A stretch of DNA of 64,000 bases from positions 3,553,763 to 3,617,762 of the forward strand of contig CM034397.1 in NCBI GenBank assembly GCA_019925095.2. The letters run 5' to 3'. The notes beneath the pieces are model-generated. The model searched no databases and had not been told where the DNA came from. It saw only the letters and a list, made by a program, of their open reading frames with translations. Below are positions 11,112-23,900 of this stretch, in pieces. This stretch comes from Dendrolimus kikuchii (lineage: Eukaryota > Arthropoda > Insecta > Lepidoptera > Lasiocampidae). Position 1 is the stretch's first letter; each line of letters starts with the position of its first letter. The position numbers were made by a program, and so were the translations under genes.

Positions 11112-11697
11112 TAGAGATGTGCCGAGTATCCGGCCACTATCGTAGTCGGCGACTATTCGGCAAAGAGCGCCGACTATCCGGCTTCTTACTTTGTAGTTTG
11201 TAATCTATACTTTACTAATACTTTGTAATCTATACACAAGACTTTTTGACATGATTAAATATTAATTGAGCTCTTTCACTTTAATTAACAATAACAGTTA
11301 TTATAATATTTTCTTAAGCTTTCGCGACTTGTATACATAATAAAACTACGTTTTAACAGTTTTAATCGAGGTAATTTATTTGATTAATGTTTAAGACAAA
11401 GATCTTTGTCTTCCGTGAAACGTCGGAAAAACAAAAATCAAATAAATTACCGCGCTTAAAACCGTTCAAACGTAGTTTTAACAGTTATTATCTTTAAACA
11501 AAATATTTTTTTTTATTTCTGACCCGTAAAAAACAAAAATCAAGAACACGCTCGCATGTGGCGGTTGCGACTTGCGCGTGAATCAGCTACACACGAAACG
11601 AAGTCACGGAAATCCCCGAACCCATGATCGGCTTGGCCGACTAGTCGGCCTCTTTAAAACCGGCTAGTCAACTAAAGTCATAATCGGCACATCTCTA
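11112..11697. mobile_element. hAT-like non-autonomous element
   Basis: The ends are TAGAGATGTGCCGA and TCGGCACATCTCTA. The flanking 8-mers GTAATTAG and GTGATCAG match at six of eight positions, as an aged 8-bp hAT duplication would. The interior has repeated CGACTA/GCCGAC words. A Penelope-derived foldback (11,310-11,490) sits inside. Confidence 0.7.
11310..11490. repeat. Foldback built from Penelope terminal repeats
   Basis: The left arm reads TTTTCTTAAG then TTTCGCGACTTGTATACATA and the right arm returns through CCGCGCTTAAAACCGTTC. A short AAAGATCTTTGTCTTCC junction lies between them. It lacks any reverse transcriptase sequence. Confidence 0.75.
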
Positions 11698-11705
11698 GTG
11701 ATCAG

Positions 11706-12604
11706 CTTAAATAGATTAGATTTTTAAATGTGACGTCACGAAATTTAGAACCTCTCCCACCCTTTGTCACACAATTTCACATTTCGTCCCCCCATCCCCC
11801 CTTAACATGTGAAGTAATTTATGGAAGACTTCTAATAACTGTTAAGTCATATATAACAATCATCAATGGTAAAATTTCTTCTATATCAATAAATAAAATT
11901 AAAATGTCTGTGTTCTGTGATTCCAAAATAAACGCCAAAAGAGCATTGCCCATTTTGGATCCATCGTGTAATTTGATGGACGTTAAACTGATATCTTTGT
12001 AAAATCTTATATTATTTCTTATGTTATCATGGTAAAATTATTGCATTTCTTGTAACCCAAAATAGAAACTACAATCACATAAACATATTTTCAACACACT
12101 TGCTCATAAAGTGGCTCTATGGTCACCGCAATTAGGCACAGAATGACACCCATTACCAAACTGTGAGTAAAAAACATTATAACTTAGTAAGTGAGTTATA
12201 GATTTTTTTTTTTAATTTTATTGGTTGAGTTGCTTTGTTCTTAAAAAAGTTTTTATTAAAAAAAAAAGATCGTGTTCTATAGAACAAATAAATTAATGTT
12301 CCTATTGCTTGCTCATTTCATGCAACTTCTTATTTAAATAGATAATTTTAACTCGTACGTGTTTAATAAATAAAACTTTCACTCATATATAACTTTTTTT
12401 TATCTACTAAATAAAATGAGTTTTTGTTGTTATTTTATTCACAAGTGTGTTGAAAAACGTCGTATGATACACGTGTGTATTGATGATTACTGTCCTCGGC
12501 TCTCTTAAGACCCTCGCCTACGGCTCGAGTCTCAATGGCGCCTCGGCGGTAATCACCAATGTTACACACTAGTACCATAATGTACTATTTTGTATTCGAT
12601 ACCG
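11706..12604. other. Unassigned stretch
   Basis: No recognised gene. The 90-codon frame at 11,730-12,002 has no motif, no splice context and no coding bias that I can see. Confidence 0.3.
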
Positions 12605-12950
12605 CGACCACAAAGGCTACGTTCCATTAGGGACTCACAACGACCACGTTCACGACCGCGAGTTTTCCCGTTCCACTTGCTTCTTGGCGTAACAATCGCA
12701 AACCCAAGTGGAACGGCTATTCGACCCACCTATTGACATGGGTCGTTGTGAGCGTTGTGTGATCGAAAATGATGACGTCATTAGTGACGTTTTCGCCACG
12801 ACCACAACGATCGCGGTCGCCTTGTGGTACGGCTAACTGAGCGTTTTGGCGTTGTGAACTTCTAATTAAATTTTTACAACTAAAATAGATTAAATCTATG
12901 AAAGTACGAGGCTGCAAACCAGTGCGTATTAACAACGAAGAGTCTAACTA
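12605..12950. repeat. Dispersed repeat G, copy 1
   Basis: It matches 45,192-45,470 through GGCTACGTTCCA, CTCACAACGACCACG, CGTTCCACTTGCTT, AAGTGGAACGG and GGGTCGTTGTGA. Many words recur in inverse orientation within each copy, which suggests a MITE, but clean terminal repeats and target duplications were not found. Confidence 0.6.
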
Positions 12951-12994
12951 ATTTTGAACGTTGTAACTTTGAATTTGTTTTCTAAATTATATTA

Positions 12995-13166
12995 TCTTAT
13001 ACTAATATATAAAGCTGAAGAGTTTGTTTGTTTGCTTGAACGCGCTAATCTCAGGAACTACTGGTCTGATTTGAAAAATTATTTCAGTGTTATATAGCCC
13101 ATTTATCGAGGAAGGCTATAGGCTATATATCATCACGCTAAGACCAATAGGAGCGGAGCACCAATG
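12995..13166 (+). mobile_element. Helitron-like repeat, probably 3'-truncated
   Basis: The TC start after A (TCTTATACTAATATATAAAG) and the following GCTGAAGAGTTTGTTTGTTTG, AATCTCAGGAACTACTGGTC and GAAGGCTATAGGC blocks are a common lepidopteran Helitron-type sequence. A proper hairpin plus CTAG|T end was not seen. Confidence 0.5.
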
Positions 13167-13169
13167 AAG

Positions 13170-14032
13170 CTAGGATTTGAATATTTTTCCTGTAAGTATA
13201 CGGTAAATAGTTAAATTTTCTACAAGAGTGAACAAACCATAATGATTCGTGCAATTGTAATTGTAGCCCAACTTTCCTAACAGGGCAATGTCCCCTAAAT
13301 GACATTTTCTATCTACAAGATAGTCCAATCGTTTTGTCTCGCAGTCCGTATGAAAGATAAGTCTCGATACTTCGTAACGGCTCAACAGATTTCAATAAAC
13401 AATTTCATCTTACATTTTTGTTTATTTCCATTTCAATATCTTGAAAAATTCAGAAGATATGAATACGCAAACGAAGTGGCGACCGTGTATGCATAACACC
13501 GGCAACGCCACCTCTCTACTACGACGGCGGTAATAAAGCGCGAACAACATTCGCATATACATAGATATTCACTGAACGGTAGCGCAGTGCCGTCTACACT
13601 AGCGCTTATAAGTAATATATAAACAAATAACCAGACTTCTAACGAGTTTTATACATACAAAAAACCTTTAAATACACGCTAATTATTATTATCAATCCTT
13701 AGAATAAAACAACAATATTTGCGTACTGCAAAACCAACAACAAGCTGCAAAGGCGGACAGCGACAAGTGTATATCTTTCTCGCTCGCTCGCACAGTTAAC
13801 TGCGTGCCGTGCGAGCGAGGCGGAGAGAGTGCAGCGGTCATCCGTGCGTGGAATCGGGCGCACCCACATGGCTGTAGTCCGTTAGGGGCACTATCACTAC
13901 TTGTATCTAAAACAACGGAGAAGTAATGAAAGAAAGAAAGATATTATATATGAAGTGTACTGTTGCTTAAGTTTTTCGTCATATCAAAGAAAGAAAGTCT
14001 AGTTGTTTTAAGCGACACGCGGTACGGTTTAG
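13170..14032. other. Unassigned stretch with CpG-rich patch
   Basis: No gene was recognised. About 13,540-13,870 is CpG-rich, and 13,784-13,820 holds an imperfect inverted repeat of GCTCGCTCGCAC and GTGCGAGCGAG. It could be a promoter-like region of a gene I cannot see, or just another repeat. Confidence 0.3.
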
Positions 14033-14125
14033 CGGTTTTAGGCGCGGCATTCAATTTGATTTTTATTTCAATTCATTTCGGGAAATAAAAATCAAATAGA
14101 ATGCCGCGCTTAAAACCGTTACTTA
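14033..14125. repeat. Short foldback from Penelope terminal repeat
   Basis: CGGTTTTAGGCGCGGCATTC on the left and GAATGCCGCGCTTAAAACCG on the right flank a ~45-base centre. This is the shortest version of the Penelope foldback, with a changed core (GGCATTC instead of GGTAATT). Confidence 0.65.
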
Positions 14126-14469
14126 ACTATATTTAAAAAAGAAGTATATCTATCGATTTTAATTGGAAACCAGGTTCTCAATATTTTCTTAAATTAAGTC
14201 ATAAGGATGAAGAAAGACCGTCAAATCTATCGCAAAAAGCCGCTTAAAACATATATCCCTTCACCCCTCATGCGTCTGTCTGTCAGAGTTAAGTCGAAGT
14301 ATTCAAATGTTTACTTACCCTCAATTGATCTCTATTTGGTCCGAGCAAATGACACGGTTCCGGCACGTCGCAGCTATCCGTGCATTTTGTGCAACGCCTG
14401 GAGAAAATATTTTGAAATTTGAATGCCGAATATTCTAAAATGTCAATGCCAAATGTGACATATAAAGTG

Positions 14470-14695
14470 TCAATGTCATGTACTTGTAGGCTTGTAAATC
14501 GGCAGACAAACACACACACATTGCATACCCCCAAATTAAGCAAGTTACGCTTGTGTTATGGGTATTAAAGAACAGACTACTCTGTGGCCAATCCCAGACA
14601 CTCAGACCATAGTAAACAACGGAAAGTTCGTTTCCGAAATTTAGCATGCCAGCCGGCAAAGGCATAGACCGCTCACCCACAGAGGCCGTTGATCA
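14470..14695 (-). mobile_element. tRNA-derived SINE, copy 2
   Basis: On the minus strand it runs from ACGGCCTCTGTGGGTGAGCGG through TTCCGTTGTTTACTATGGTC to GTTTGTCTGCCGATTTACAA. The B-box region is degenerate or lost. It lies just downstream of the BTB gene. Confidence 0.7.
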
Positions 14696-14949
14696 TTCTC
14701 GAAAGTTAAACCCATTACTGAAAAATTGAAAAGAAAAAATCTTACTGCCTTAGATTTTTAGATAGGCGTGTAATGATGAGGAGGAATGAAAACCAAAAGT
14801 GTTATATGTATTGATTGTGTGAAAGATGGCATGATGATTTGTGGCGTGACAAAGAACGCATGTTAGATTAGAGGAGTATGGAAGAAAAAAAAAGACATAT
14901 TGTGCCGATCCGAAATTATTAGGCGATGGTGTGTAAGGGAAGAGAAGAA

Positions 14950-17900
14950 TTACTTGTGCGGCAAGGCGGCGCTGGGAGCCGGTGACGGCGACCTGGCCCG
15001 CGAGCCGCCACCCGCCGCCGAAGTGGTCGGCGTGTACAGCGGCGTGTTCAGCTCGTCGAAGTCCAGCGCGCCGTCAATGTTCAACACCCTGACCAATATA
15101 AAACGTTCATTGGACTAAACTTCTAAACATGCCGTTCAAGAGTCCCCCTGTTCATGTAACATTGTATTCTGACTTGGTAGTATCGATATAAACAGGCGAC
15201 GCTTGCGCCGCCGCCCCAAATTTCCGCGGCACTGAGCGAAGAAAGACGTATGCTTCATTTATACGGCGGTGATAATAAGACATTTAATAAAACGTGACTC
15301 GTATGCTATCTTATACGGTGTAAACTCGAGTCGGCCGGCAAGGACCTTTACGAGTGCATCATCGGTGAATCCCTCTACCTTTGTTCCGTTATAGTTTATG
15401 AAGGACACAAATCACACAAATCCGACGAGCAGGGACCGGCCTATACCTACAGTCCACTGAGCTATTGCCCTAACACTCACACACCGTTCGGCGAGCCTTC
15501 CCCCTCAGGCTCGAGGATGGTGTCCCAAGAAAAGACATTCCCCTGCGTCAACAAAAAAAAGGGTTGTAGCTGGTCTGGCCAGCGGACAAATTCCAGGCGA
15601 AGGACCGAATACCCAGGGGTTTTAGTGAGTATCCCTAACTGGGGAGTGGCAATAGCATGGCACCATTTCTGACTGGGCATACTAGTGTCACCCCCGATCT
15701 AGCGAATCTCACACTAGGTCGCGAATTATCCCCTCAAGGTTGTGCCCTTGTCGCGGCTTAGTCCTCAATCGGATTTTCCTTGGTCAAAAAAAAGCATACA
15801 AATTCCGCGGGGACTACATCAACCTTTGCTCCGTCTACCGCGACACATCTTCAAATCCACGCTCAACAACGTCTTTTCTGAAAAATCTGTTTTATCCTTT
15901 AGAAAACAAAAATTACAAGTATCGACAACTTAGCATTAATATGTAACTGATATAAGAAGACGTGTAGATTACCTGTGTTGCGCTGAGAATCGGTGCACCC
16001 TCTCGACCACCGAGGAGACGTGTTCCACACCCTTCTGCACGCCCCAAACGAGAATTCCAATCTGTAAATACGGCGGACGCACTAACTATACACCATAGAA
16101 CCCTAAGAAAAGCTCATAAGTGACAGTACAAGAGTCGGGCACTCACCTTGACTCTGATATCGGGCTCCAGTTGCTCGATCTCGCCGTACTGATTGACAAT
16201 GTACTCCGGACAGTTCTGGCACGTTATCGATATTCGCACTGTACGGAGTACCACTTCCGGTACCTGTATAGGTAGTGGACAGTCAAATTAACCACTGAGA
16301 TACTTTTCGTTTATTAATTAATTAAATTAAATCAGCATTTTACAAACAAACAACTGCGGCCTAATACTTAACAACACCTTTATATTCGTATATAATAAAA
16401 TCAGTGTTATTACAGCGCTCGCTGGGTTTGGAATTTCTTAAATTTTTACCCGTCCCTCCTAAACTAAAACTGTTTACACACTACAGTTTTTTAGTCCTTC
16501 GAGCCGGATTTTTTTTCTACTTTTTAGTCACTTGAATAGATTTAGAAATAACATTTTAAGCGTCTTTAGACATTGTACTACTGCCACGCGTATACAAACT
16601 GTGCCTTTCGAAGTGAGTAGGTGCTCGGCATTCTTTAATAGGGGTTGTTGTCTCGATTTCCCTGGGATCCCTTTTCATCAGATCCCGACTCGGCGACAGT
16701 CAACAATCGGAGAAAACGCGTAACAAAAAAAAACAGTCGAATTGAAAACCTCCTCTTTGAAAGTCGGTTAGAAATGGGAAAAAATTACAACTCACATCAT
16801 AAGTCCCGGCCCATACGATGAGCAGACTCTTCCTGAACCACACACCCTTTGGATACAAGTCGATGGTCCACTCCGTCAACTTGTCCTGTGGGGCCACATC
16901 CGCTATGGACGGACGGGTCGAGAAGATGAACGTCCTTGTATGGTAGCAGGGAAGAGAGTGGAAATTGTCCACGGCTAGAACCGAACCCCATGTATCCTCG
17001 GTATACAAGCGAGGTGTGAATAACATCCTGCCTGCTTCTGTTTGCTGAACTTCTGACACGCGTTCGTATTGTCCTACATTTTAGAAACTCAATTTTACTT
17101 CAATGGATAAAAATGTATCTAATAATATGGACGATTTGGATCTCATTTTACTTTTATTTATTTAGGATAACAAATAATTATAAACTAAAATTACATTAAA
17201 ATAAATACAAAAACACTGCTTATCCAATTACATTATCCACAAAATACAATAAAGTAGTGTACAAATACATTAAAGCTAATATAGGACATATCCAAAAAGA
17301 CACGCGCAGGCGCACGCGCACACATACAACACGCATATATGTCGTGCCGTGAGAGGAGCGCCTGCTCTTTAATAGCAAATGATATTTTTTTTATAGCACC
17401 CAAGGAAAGTGCAAAAATGTCAATATTTTCAAAGTGATTGTTGACGTGTTGGTACAAAGGGGCACGAAGTCCTGCAATCGTACAACAGGAAGTCATAGAA
17501 AAAAACCGCCCAGCATTTACCGCGCGTCTAAACACTATCCTGGGGACGCAATAATATATTAGTAAGAGGCGAGCAGTCTATATAATGGTGACAAAGTTTA
17601 TAAAACAACATAGCACCTAATAAAATACGTCTATTAAAGGGCGAGAGTAGGTTATATTTAATTAGTCATTGAGATTTTTTTTTATTACACAACTTCGGCA
17701 GACGGGCAGGCGGTCCACCTGATGGGAAGCGGTTACCATCGCCTGTGGACATTTGCAACACCAAAGGTGCTACAAATGCGCTACTGCTCTCTTAAGGTAG
17801 ACTGGAACCCGGCCACTAATGCCGGAACACAACTCAAGGTTGTTACGGCGGCATTCTAAACCAGAGGTGGTAGCCATCCAGGCGGGCAAATAGCTACCAC

Positions 17901-20900
17901 CTGGTTGTGGGTTATTTTGTCGCCTCTTACTACTGGCCGCCCCAACGCCCCGTTCCTGCACGGATCAATAGTACGGAGAGTATGGAAGATGACCTCTCTA
18001 CAACACCTATATATAGTACATTATTCATAGATTATTTTCTCATCTCATGTTACTTCTAGCTTGAATTGATTAAAATTCATCAAATTGTGAACATGTCCAA
18101 AACTCATTGGATTTTGAGTTACAGGCATTGGCAATAAATAAAAAAACAAATTCAGCATTTAGAATTAAACTCACCCGACTGGTAACTCATTGCGATGGCC
18201 ATTCTTTCCATGAAGAAATCCTTGTGCTCTTGTGTCAATGGACACAGCAACAATTTAGCCAACTGATTAGGACACATCATCGGAAACCTACAAATGTTAT
18301 AATGCAACAACTAAATTTTGTGTAAACAGTATTCTTGGGTTGTTTATGAACGAAACTGTAATGTGTGTATTCAATTACATATTTATTAAGCAACTGACTG
18401 GTGAACAGTAAAGTGTTTTACTGAAGTACCCCTGCTACTCCTGGTATATCATGTTAGTGTTAAGATGTAGCCGAAATTTTTATAGGTTATTTGAGATGCA
18501 ACATTGTTTTATGATGTTAAACATTATAAAACTACGTTTTAACGGTTTTAAGCGCGGTAATTTTAATTGATTTTGGTTTTTCCGACGTTTCGGCCACTTT
18601 TCAGTGGCCGTGATCACGGAAGACAAAGATGTGAAGTGTCAACGAGTATTGTTAAAGTTTTATTTAGCCTACCGCCAACTTATTTATTTTAATTATTTAA
18701 TTTTATTTTTAATTTTGTTTATGGTTATTATTTACTCTATGGGAGCCTAATCTAATTTACTACCGCTTCGCAACATGTTATGGCTTGAAGAGAAGAAGCG
18801 GCGCAAGAAACTCTTCAGCAAACATGCCTAGCTCTAATAATTTTATATAATATTAAAATGGGTGGAAGGAAAAATAAAAGTAATTATCAGTCAAGTTGGT
18901 TTGTGTTTCGTTGTACGCAGAAAGAGCTCACAGTGTCTTGAGGTCTGGCAGCTGGTTTTTGCTGGGTTTGGGTCTTAATAGTTTTGATAATTGGATCCCA
19001 AACAGGTGGTACTTGCCAACCATCTTCTCTATTGAAATTTGGGTGTTTTTTGATTAAAATTACCGCGCTTAAAACCGTTAAAACGTAGTTTTATTATGTA
19101 TACAAGTCGCGAAAACTTAAGAAAATATTATGTTAAACATTGTCAGATAACTCATGTAAACTAGGTGGAAACTTTCAGCGGGGCAGTAAGTGGAAGTACA
19201 CCTTAACCATTGCAGCTACACGAAGACGATCTTAGGTCTTAAAGTGTATTTTTAAAGGTAGGAACATACTGAGCCCACGTACACAACGTATGCCACGCAT
19301 TATGACATCTAGACTCTTGAATTTGTATAAGAACCGTTCAATTAGAAACGTACTTGTCATACGCAACGCTATCACACGCGTCCCATGCAACGTTAGGTCT
19401 ATCAATCCAGATCGGCGTGGGATGGTGGAGAGGATAACCATAGCTCTCAGAATCGGAAACATTGTACACAACAGTACCTGAAGAAATGACTTATTGAGTC
19501 TGACGTCAATTTGCGTTGTGTACGCGGGAAAAGTGTGCACACCAACTCTCCCACGTTGCATCACATACGTAGCGTACGTGGGATCAGTATGTTTTTACCT
19601 TAAATGGCTTATGTAATATATGAAAAATATATTCAATGAAATGTGGGTATATTTATGATATAGTATTTTTAGCAAATTGAATAAGTTAAATTGATTAAAA
19701 CTTAATAAAACTACGTTTTAACGGTTTTAAGCGCGGTAATTTTATTTGATTTTGGTTTTTCCGACGTTTCGGCCACTTTTCAGTGGCCGTGATCATGGAA
19801 GACAAAGAACCAAAATCAAATAAAATTACCGCGCTTAAAACCGTTAAAACGTAGTTTTATTATGTATACAAGTCGCGAAAACTTAAGAAAATATTGATTA
19901 AAACTTATTTATAATTGAATGTATGAATGAATATGCTTTATTGTGTTTTAAGATACGGTTCACAGAAATAAATTTTACAACACAATAGGCGGTTTTATTG
20001 CTATTAGCGACTCGAGACAACCTTTGGATGGACAAGAAGTTTGATTGAACAGAGGTATGTTGCATTATTCTCACCATCAGTATCTTACAAATATATACAT
20101 ACATGATATAATATACATACATTAATAAAACATAAAAATTATACTAATAAGATATATGTAAATAAAATATTATTATTGTATTGTACACTTACATGAAGTT
20201 AAAATGTATCCGTGTATGTATACTTATAATAGTACTAGAGTTTACCCCGCGGCTGCGCCGCGGGTCAACCTCTAGTGCGTATCTCTTGTTTAAAAAGCAA
20301 GTGGTACAGGTTACATTGTATTAAATTTGTATGTATTTGCCCCCGAAAGATTCGCTTCATTTTATATCGCAAACTATACCACCCCCGTCTATATGTAAAC
20401 TACTTAAATGATAAAACTTGACAAAAATGACAAAATAGATAACATGGTCCAAGTGGACCAAGTGGACCAAGTGGACCCAGTGGACCAACTGGACCCAGTG
20501 GACCCAGTGGACCCAGTGGACCCAGTGGACCCAGTGGACCCAGCGGACCCAGAGGACCTAGCGGACCCAGCGGACCCAGCGGACCCAGCGGACCCAGCGG
20601 ACCCAGCGGACCCAGCGGACCCAGCGGACCCAGCGGACCCAGCGGACCCAGCGGACCCAGCGGACCCAGCGGACCCAGCGGACCCAGCGGACCCAGCGGA
20701 CCCAGTGGACGAAATGGTCAAAATCACAAAACCTGTCCTAGTTTCCGGGATAAACTTTACATAAATCTATCCCAAAATGTATCCCATTATGCGGGATAAA
20801 AAGTATCCCTTGGCCACTCTCGGTATTCAAATTATATATGTACCGAGTTTCAGACAAATCGGTCTAATAGTCTTTCCATAAAAGGATAACAAACAAAAAG

Positions 20901-23900
20901 ACAAATATATTTTTATCCCGGAAACTATCCCATTTTTCGGGATAAAAAATATCCTATGTTCATTCTCGGCATCGAAAATATATATATATACTGAGTTTCA
21001 GCCAAATCGGTCCAGTAGTTTTTCCGTGAAAACGGAACAGACAGACAGACAGACAGACAGAGTTACTTTCGCATTTATAATATTAATAGGGATTGTACAC
21101 TTACATGAAGTTAAAATGTATCCGTGTATGTATACTTATAATAGTATTATTTATTATGCGAAAGTACAATATCTGGACTATAGGAGATGTTTGATTGTTG
21201 TTAGTATTAAGTAAAATTGTTTTAAATTTGCTTCAAAAGGGCAAAAGGAAGTTATTTGTTTGGGTCACTTGTGACTTGATGGAGGCTGCTACTGAAAACA
21301 TAGCATAATGCTGAGTTACTAGCCTTATTGCCGTGAGTGTTATGTACATTGATATTTTAAAGTTGTATATTTTATAAAATTCTAATGGCTTTATGTTTTA
21401 TGAGTGATATTCTGTTAATTTAGTTTATTTTTTAGTTTTATGTGCATTCATTCGCGACAATAAATATATTTCTTTCTTTCTTTCTAAGTCGATTTTTATA
21501 AAAAGTACTAAGTGATTCGTCATTAAGCTGTCAAAGAGTAAATTAAATGCTTGGAAAGTCTACAGTAACAGCAGTAGTACTAACCTTACATGTGAGAAGA
21601 CGGCAGCAACTAAGGATTCCCAATGTGCTTTCATTTCAGCTGCAGTCAGGTCACTTGTATTCAGTCTTTCGCGATGTTTATTCAACCATCGCACTACGAA
21701 CCTGTAATGTTTTCGAAGAATAACTTCTATCTTCTTTATACATACATACATACATACATAACTTCACGCCGGTTCCCTTGCCGGGTAGGCACGAACAACA
21801 TAGCGCCATTTAGGCGTATTCTTACACACCTCACTCGCTTCTTTGACATTCATAGCTCTCGTCATGCACGCTCGTCTGTTCTTAAGGCTCCTGACATCAC
21901 CTTCTGCTAGTACACGATCAATTTGATCATGGAAGGTGTGTCGTGGCCTTCCACGACTTCTGCATCCATCCACTTTTGCATTGTATATCTGTTTAGTCAT
22001 TCTTTCCACATGCCCGAACCACCGGAGCATTCCTTTCCTTACCTTCACCCCGACACTCTCTTTCAGATGAAGAGAGTGTCGGGTGAAGAACACACTCTAT
22101 CTTCTTTATGTAGTATAAAACAAAGTCGCTTTCCGCGTCTGTCTGTCTATGTGTCCGCTAACTCCTCCTAAGCCACGTAACGGATTATTAATCGGATTTC
22201 ACCTTCAGTTAGATAATTTTTCAGGGAAAGTTTTTCATATGTGAAAAACATAATTAAGTTTTTATGTAAGTAGAAAATAGAATATTTTATAATCGTGTTT
22301 CCGTAGCGCGTTTGATAAAAAATTAATTCAATGTATATAATGTAATAACCTGGGTGACAGTTTGCTAGAAAATCATTGGTATAGTCCAGGGTTTAACTCA
22401 CGGAGTAAACTCTAGTTATACATACTAGTGGACGCCCGCGGTCGACATTCGACCATAATAATTAAAGTCAAAGACTATACTTCTATAATCACAGATTTCG
22501 CCAAATCTACACTGTTAATTTGACTTTAACAATAAACAAAAGAGTATACATGCGTGTGTGTGTCAAATACATGGTAGTGTGTGTAATGTTTTTTTATTGA
22601 TTTAACGTATTTTTTATGCATAATTTTTAGAAAAGATTACCATTCTGCACTTCTTCTCTATAAACTATAAGTGTGCGAAATTTCATACTCCTCTCTCCGC
22701 GCAATTTTCCTAAAAAGGGGTACAAATATTAATGATGACGTAGAGAAAATATAGATTTAGACTTACTGATATAGACTCATTTCGTTGTGTAGTACAAGAT
22801 CACTTTGCTGCAGTAAAGCGACGAGAGTCTCGCCTTCAAGTTCACTAAGGTCTGCATCTGACCACACCCATTCTAGGTTCCATTTTACGAAATTTTGGCA
22901 GGCCTAAAATACAATAAATACAGACATAACTTCACGCCAGTTCCCTTGCGGGGTAGGCACGAACATCAGAGCGCCATTTAGGCTTATTCTTACACACCTC
23001 ACTTGCTTCTTTGACATTCATAGCTCTTGTCATGCACGCTCGTCTGTCCTTAAGGCTCCTGACATCACCTTCTGCTAGCACACGATCAATTTGATCATAA
23101 AATAAATAAATAAATAAAATAAAAATAGGCTTTATCCACTGACTTCTTTTTTATCTTTTTTTTAACACATTGACAACTTAGTCAGGTTGCCCCTTGGCAT
23201 AGTCCTCCTGCAGAATATGCCATTTCTGCAATCTCTTGCTAGCCTCTCTGTTCTTTTAGGAGAGCATCTTCCCCTCTCCTCTTTGGCCTCCCCTTCCTCT
23301 TTTCCTTTAGATATTTGGTCCATTTTTCTTTACTGAACTTCGGTTTTGCCTTCCACTACCCCTGTTCTCTTACTTATGTTTACAGACCTACAACATTTGT
23401 CCATGGGTCTGAGGCCCAGCATACTTCTTTCCATCCCCCATTGGCATAATTTCAGTGAAGTATATATATAGAGATTGTCTTATTGTGAAGCTGACAAATT
23501 AATATAATAATCGGCATACAAACAAACACATTGTATATTTCCAAATTAATCAAGTTACGTTATTACCTTTTCGGCATTTGGACTTCTTTTGCTTACTTTG
23601 TGTTTAAAATTTGTGATTTAAAAAAAAACAGCCCATTATGTATTGTAATCTTTAACGGCCTATTGTTGTATTGTGATCACTGCCAGATGTCTCGGATTTA
23701 AAAGTACAAACTGATGAGTGTTATGAGTAATATATAACGGACCACTCTGAGGCCGATCTCAGACGCCCAGACCACAGTAAATAACGGAAAATTCGTTTAT
23801 ATAATCAAATATAGTATAGAATACATATACGCAAACATTCACATTTCCTTCTAAATTATTTTTTTGTATAATTAATATTTCAATTAGACATTAGATTTTA

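Noticed and set aside
20408..20764. A 118-codon PAD/PVD-repeat protein, or a GSA-repeat protein on the other strand
   Set aside because: The frame is the 9-bp minisatellite inside a Helitron; all frames stay open by arithmetic.
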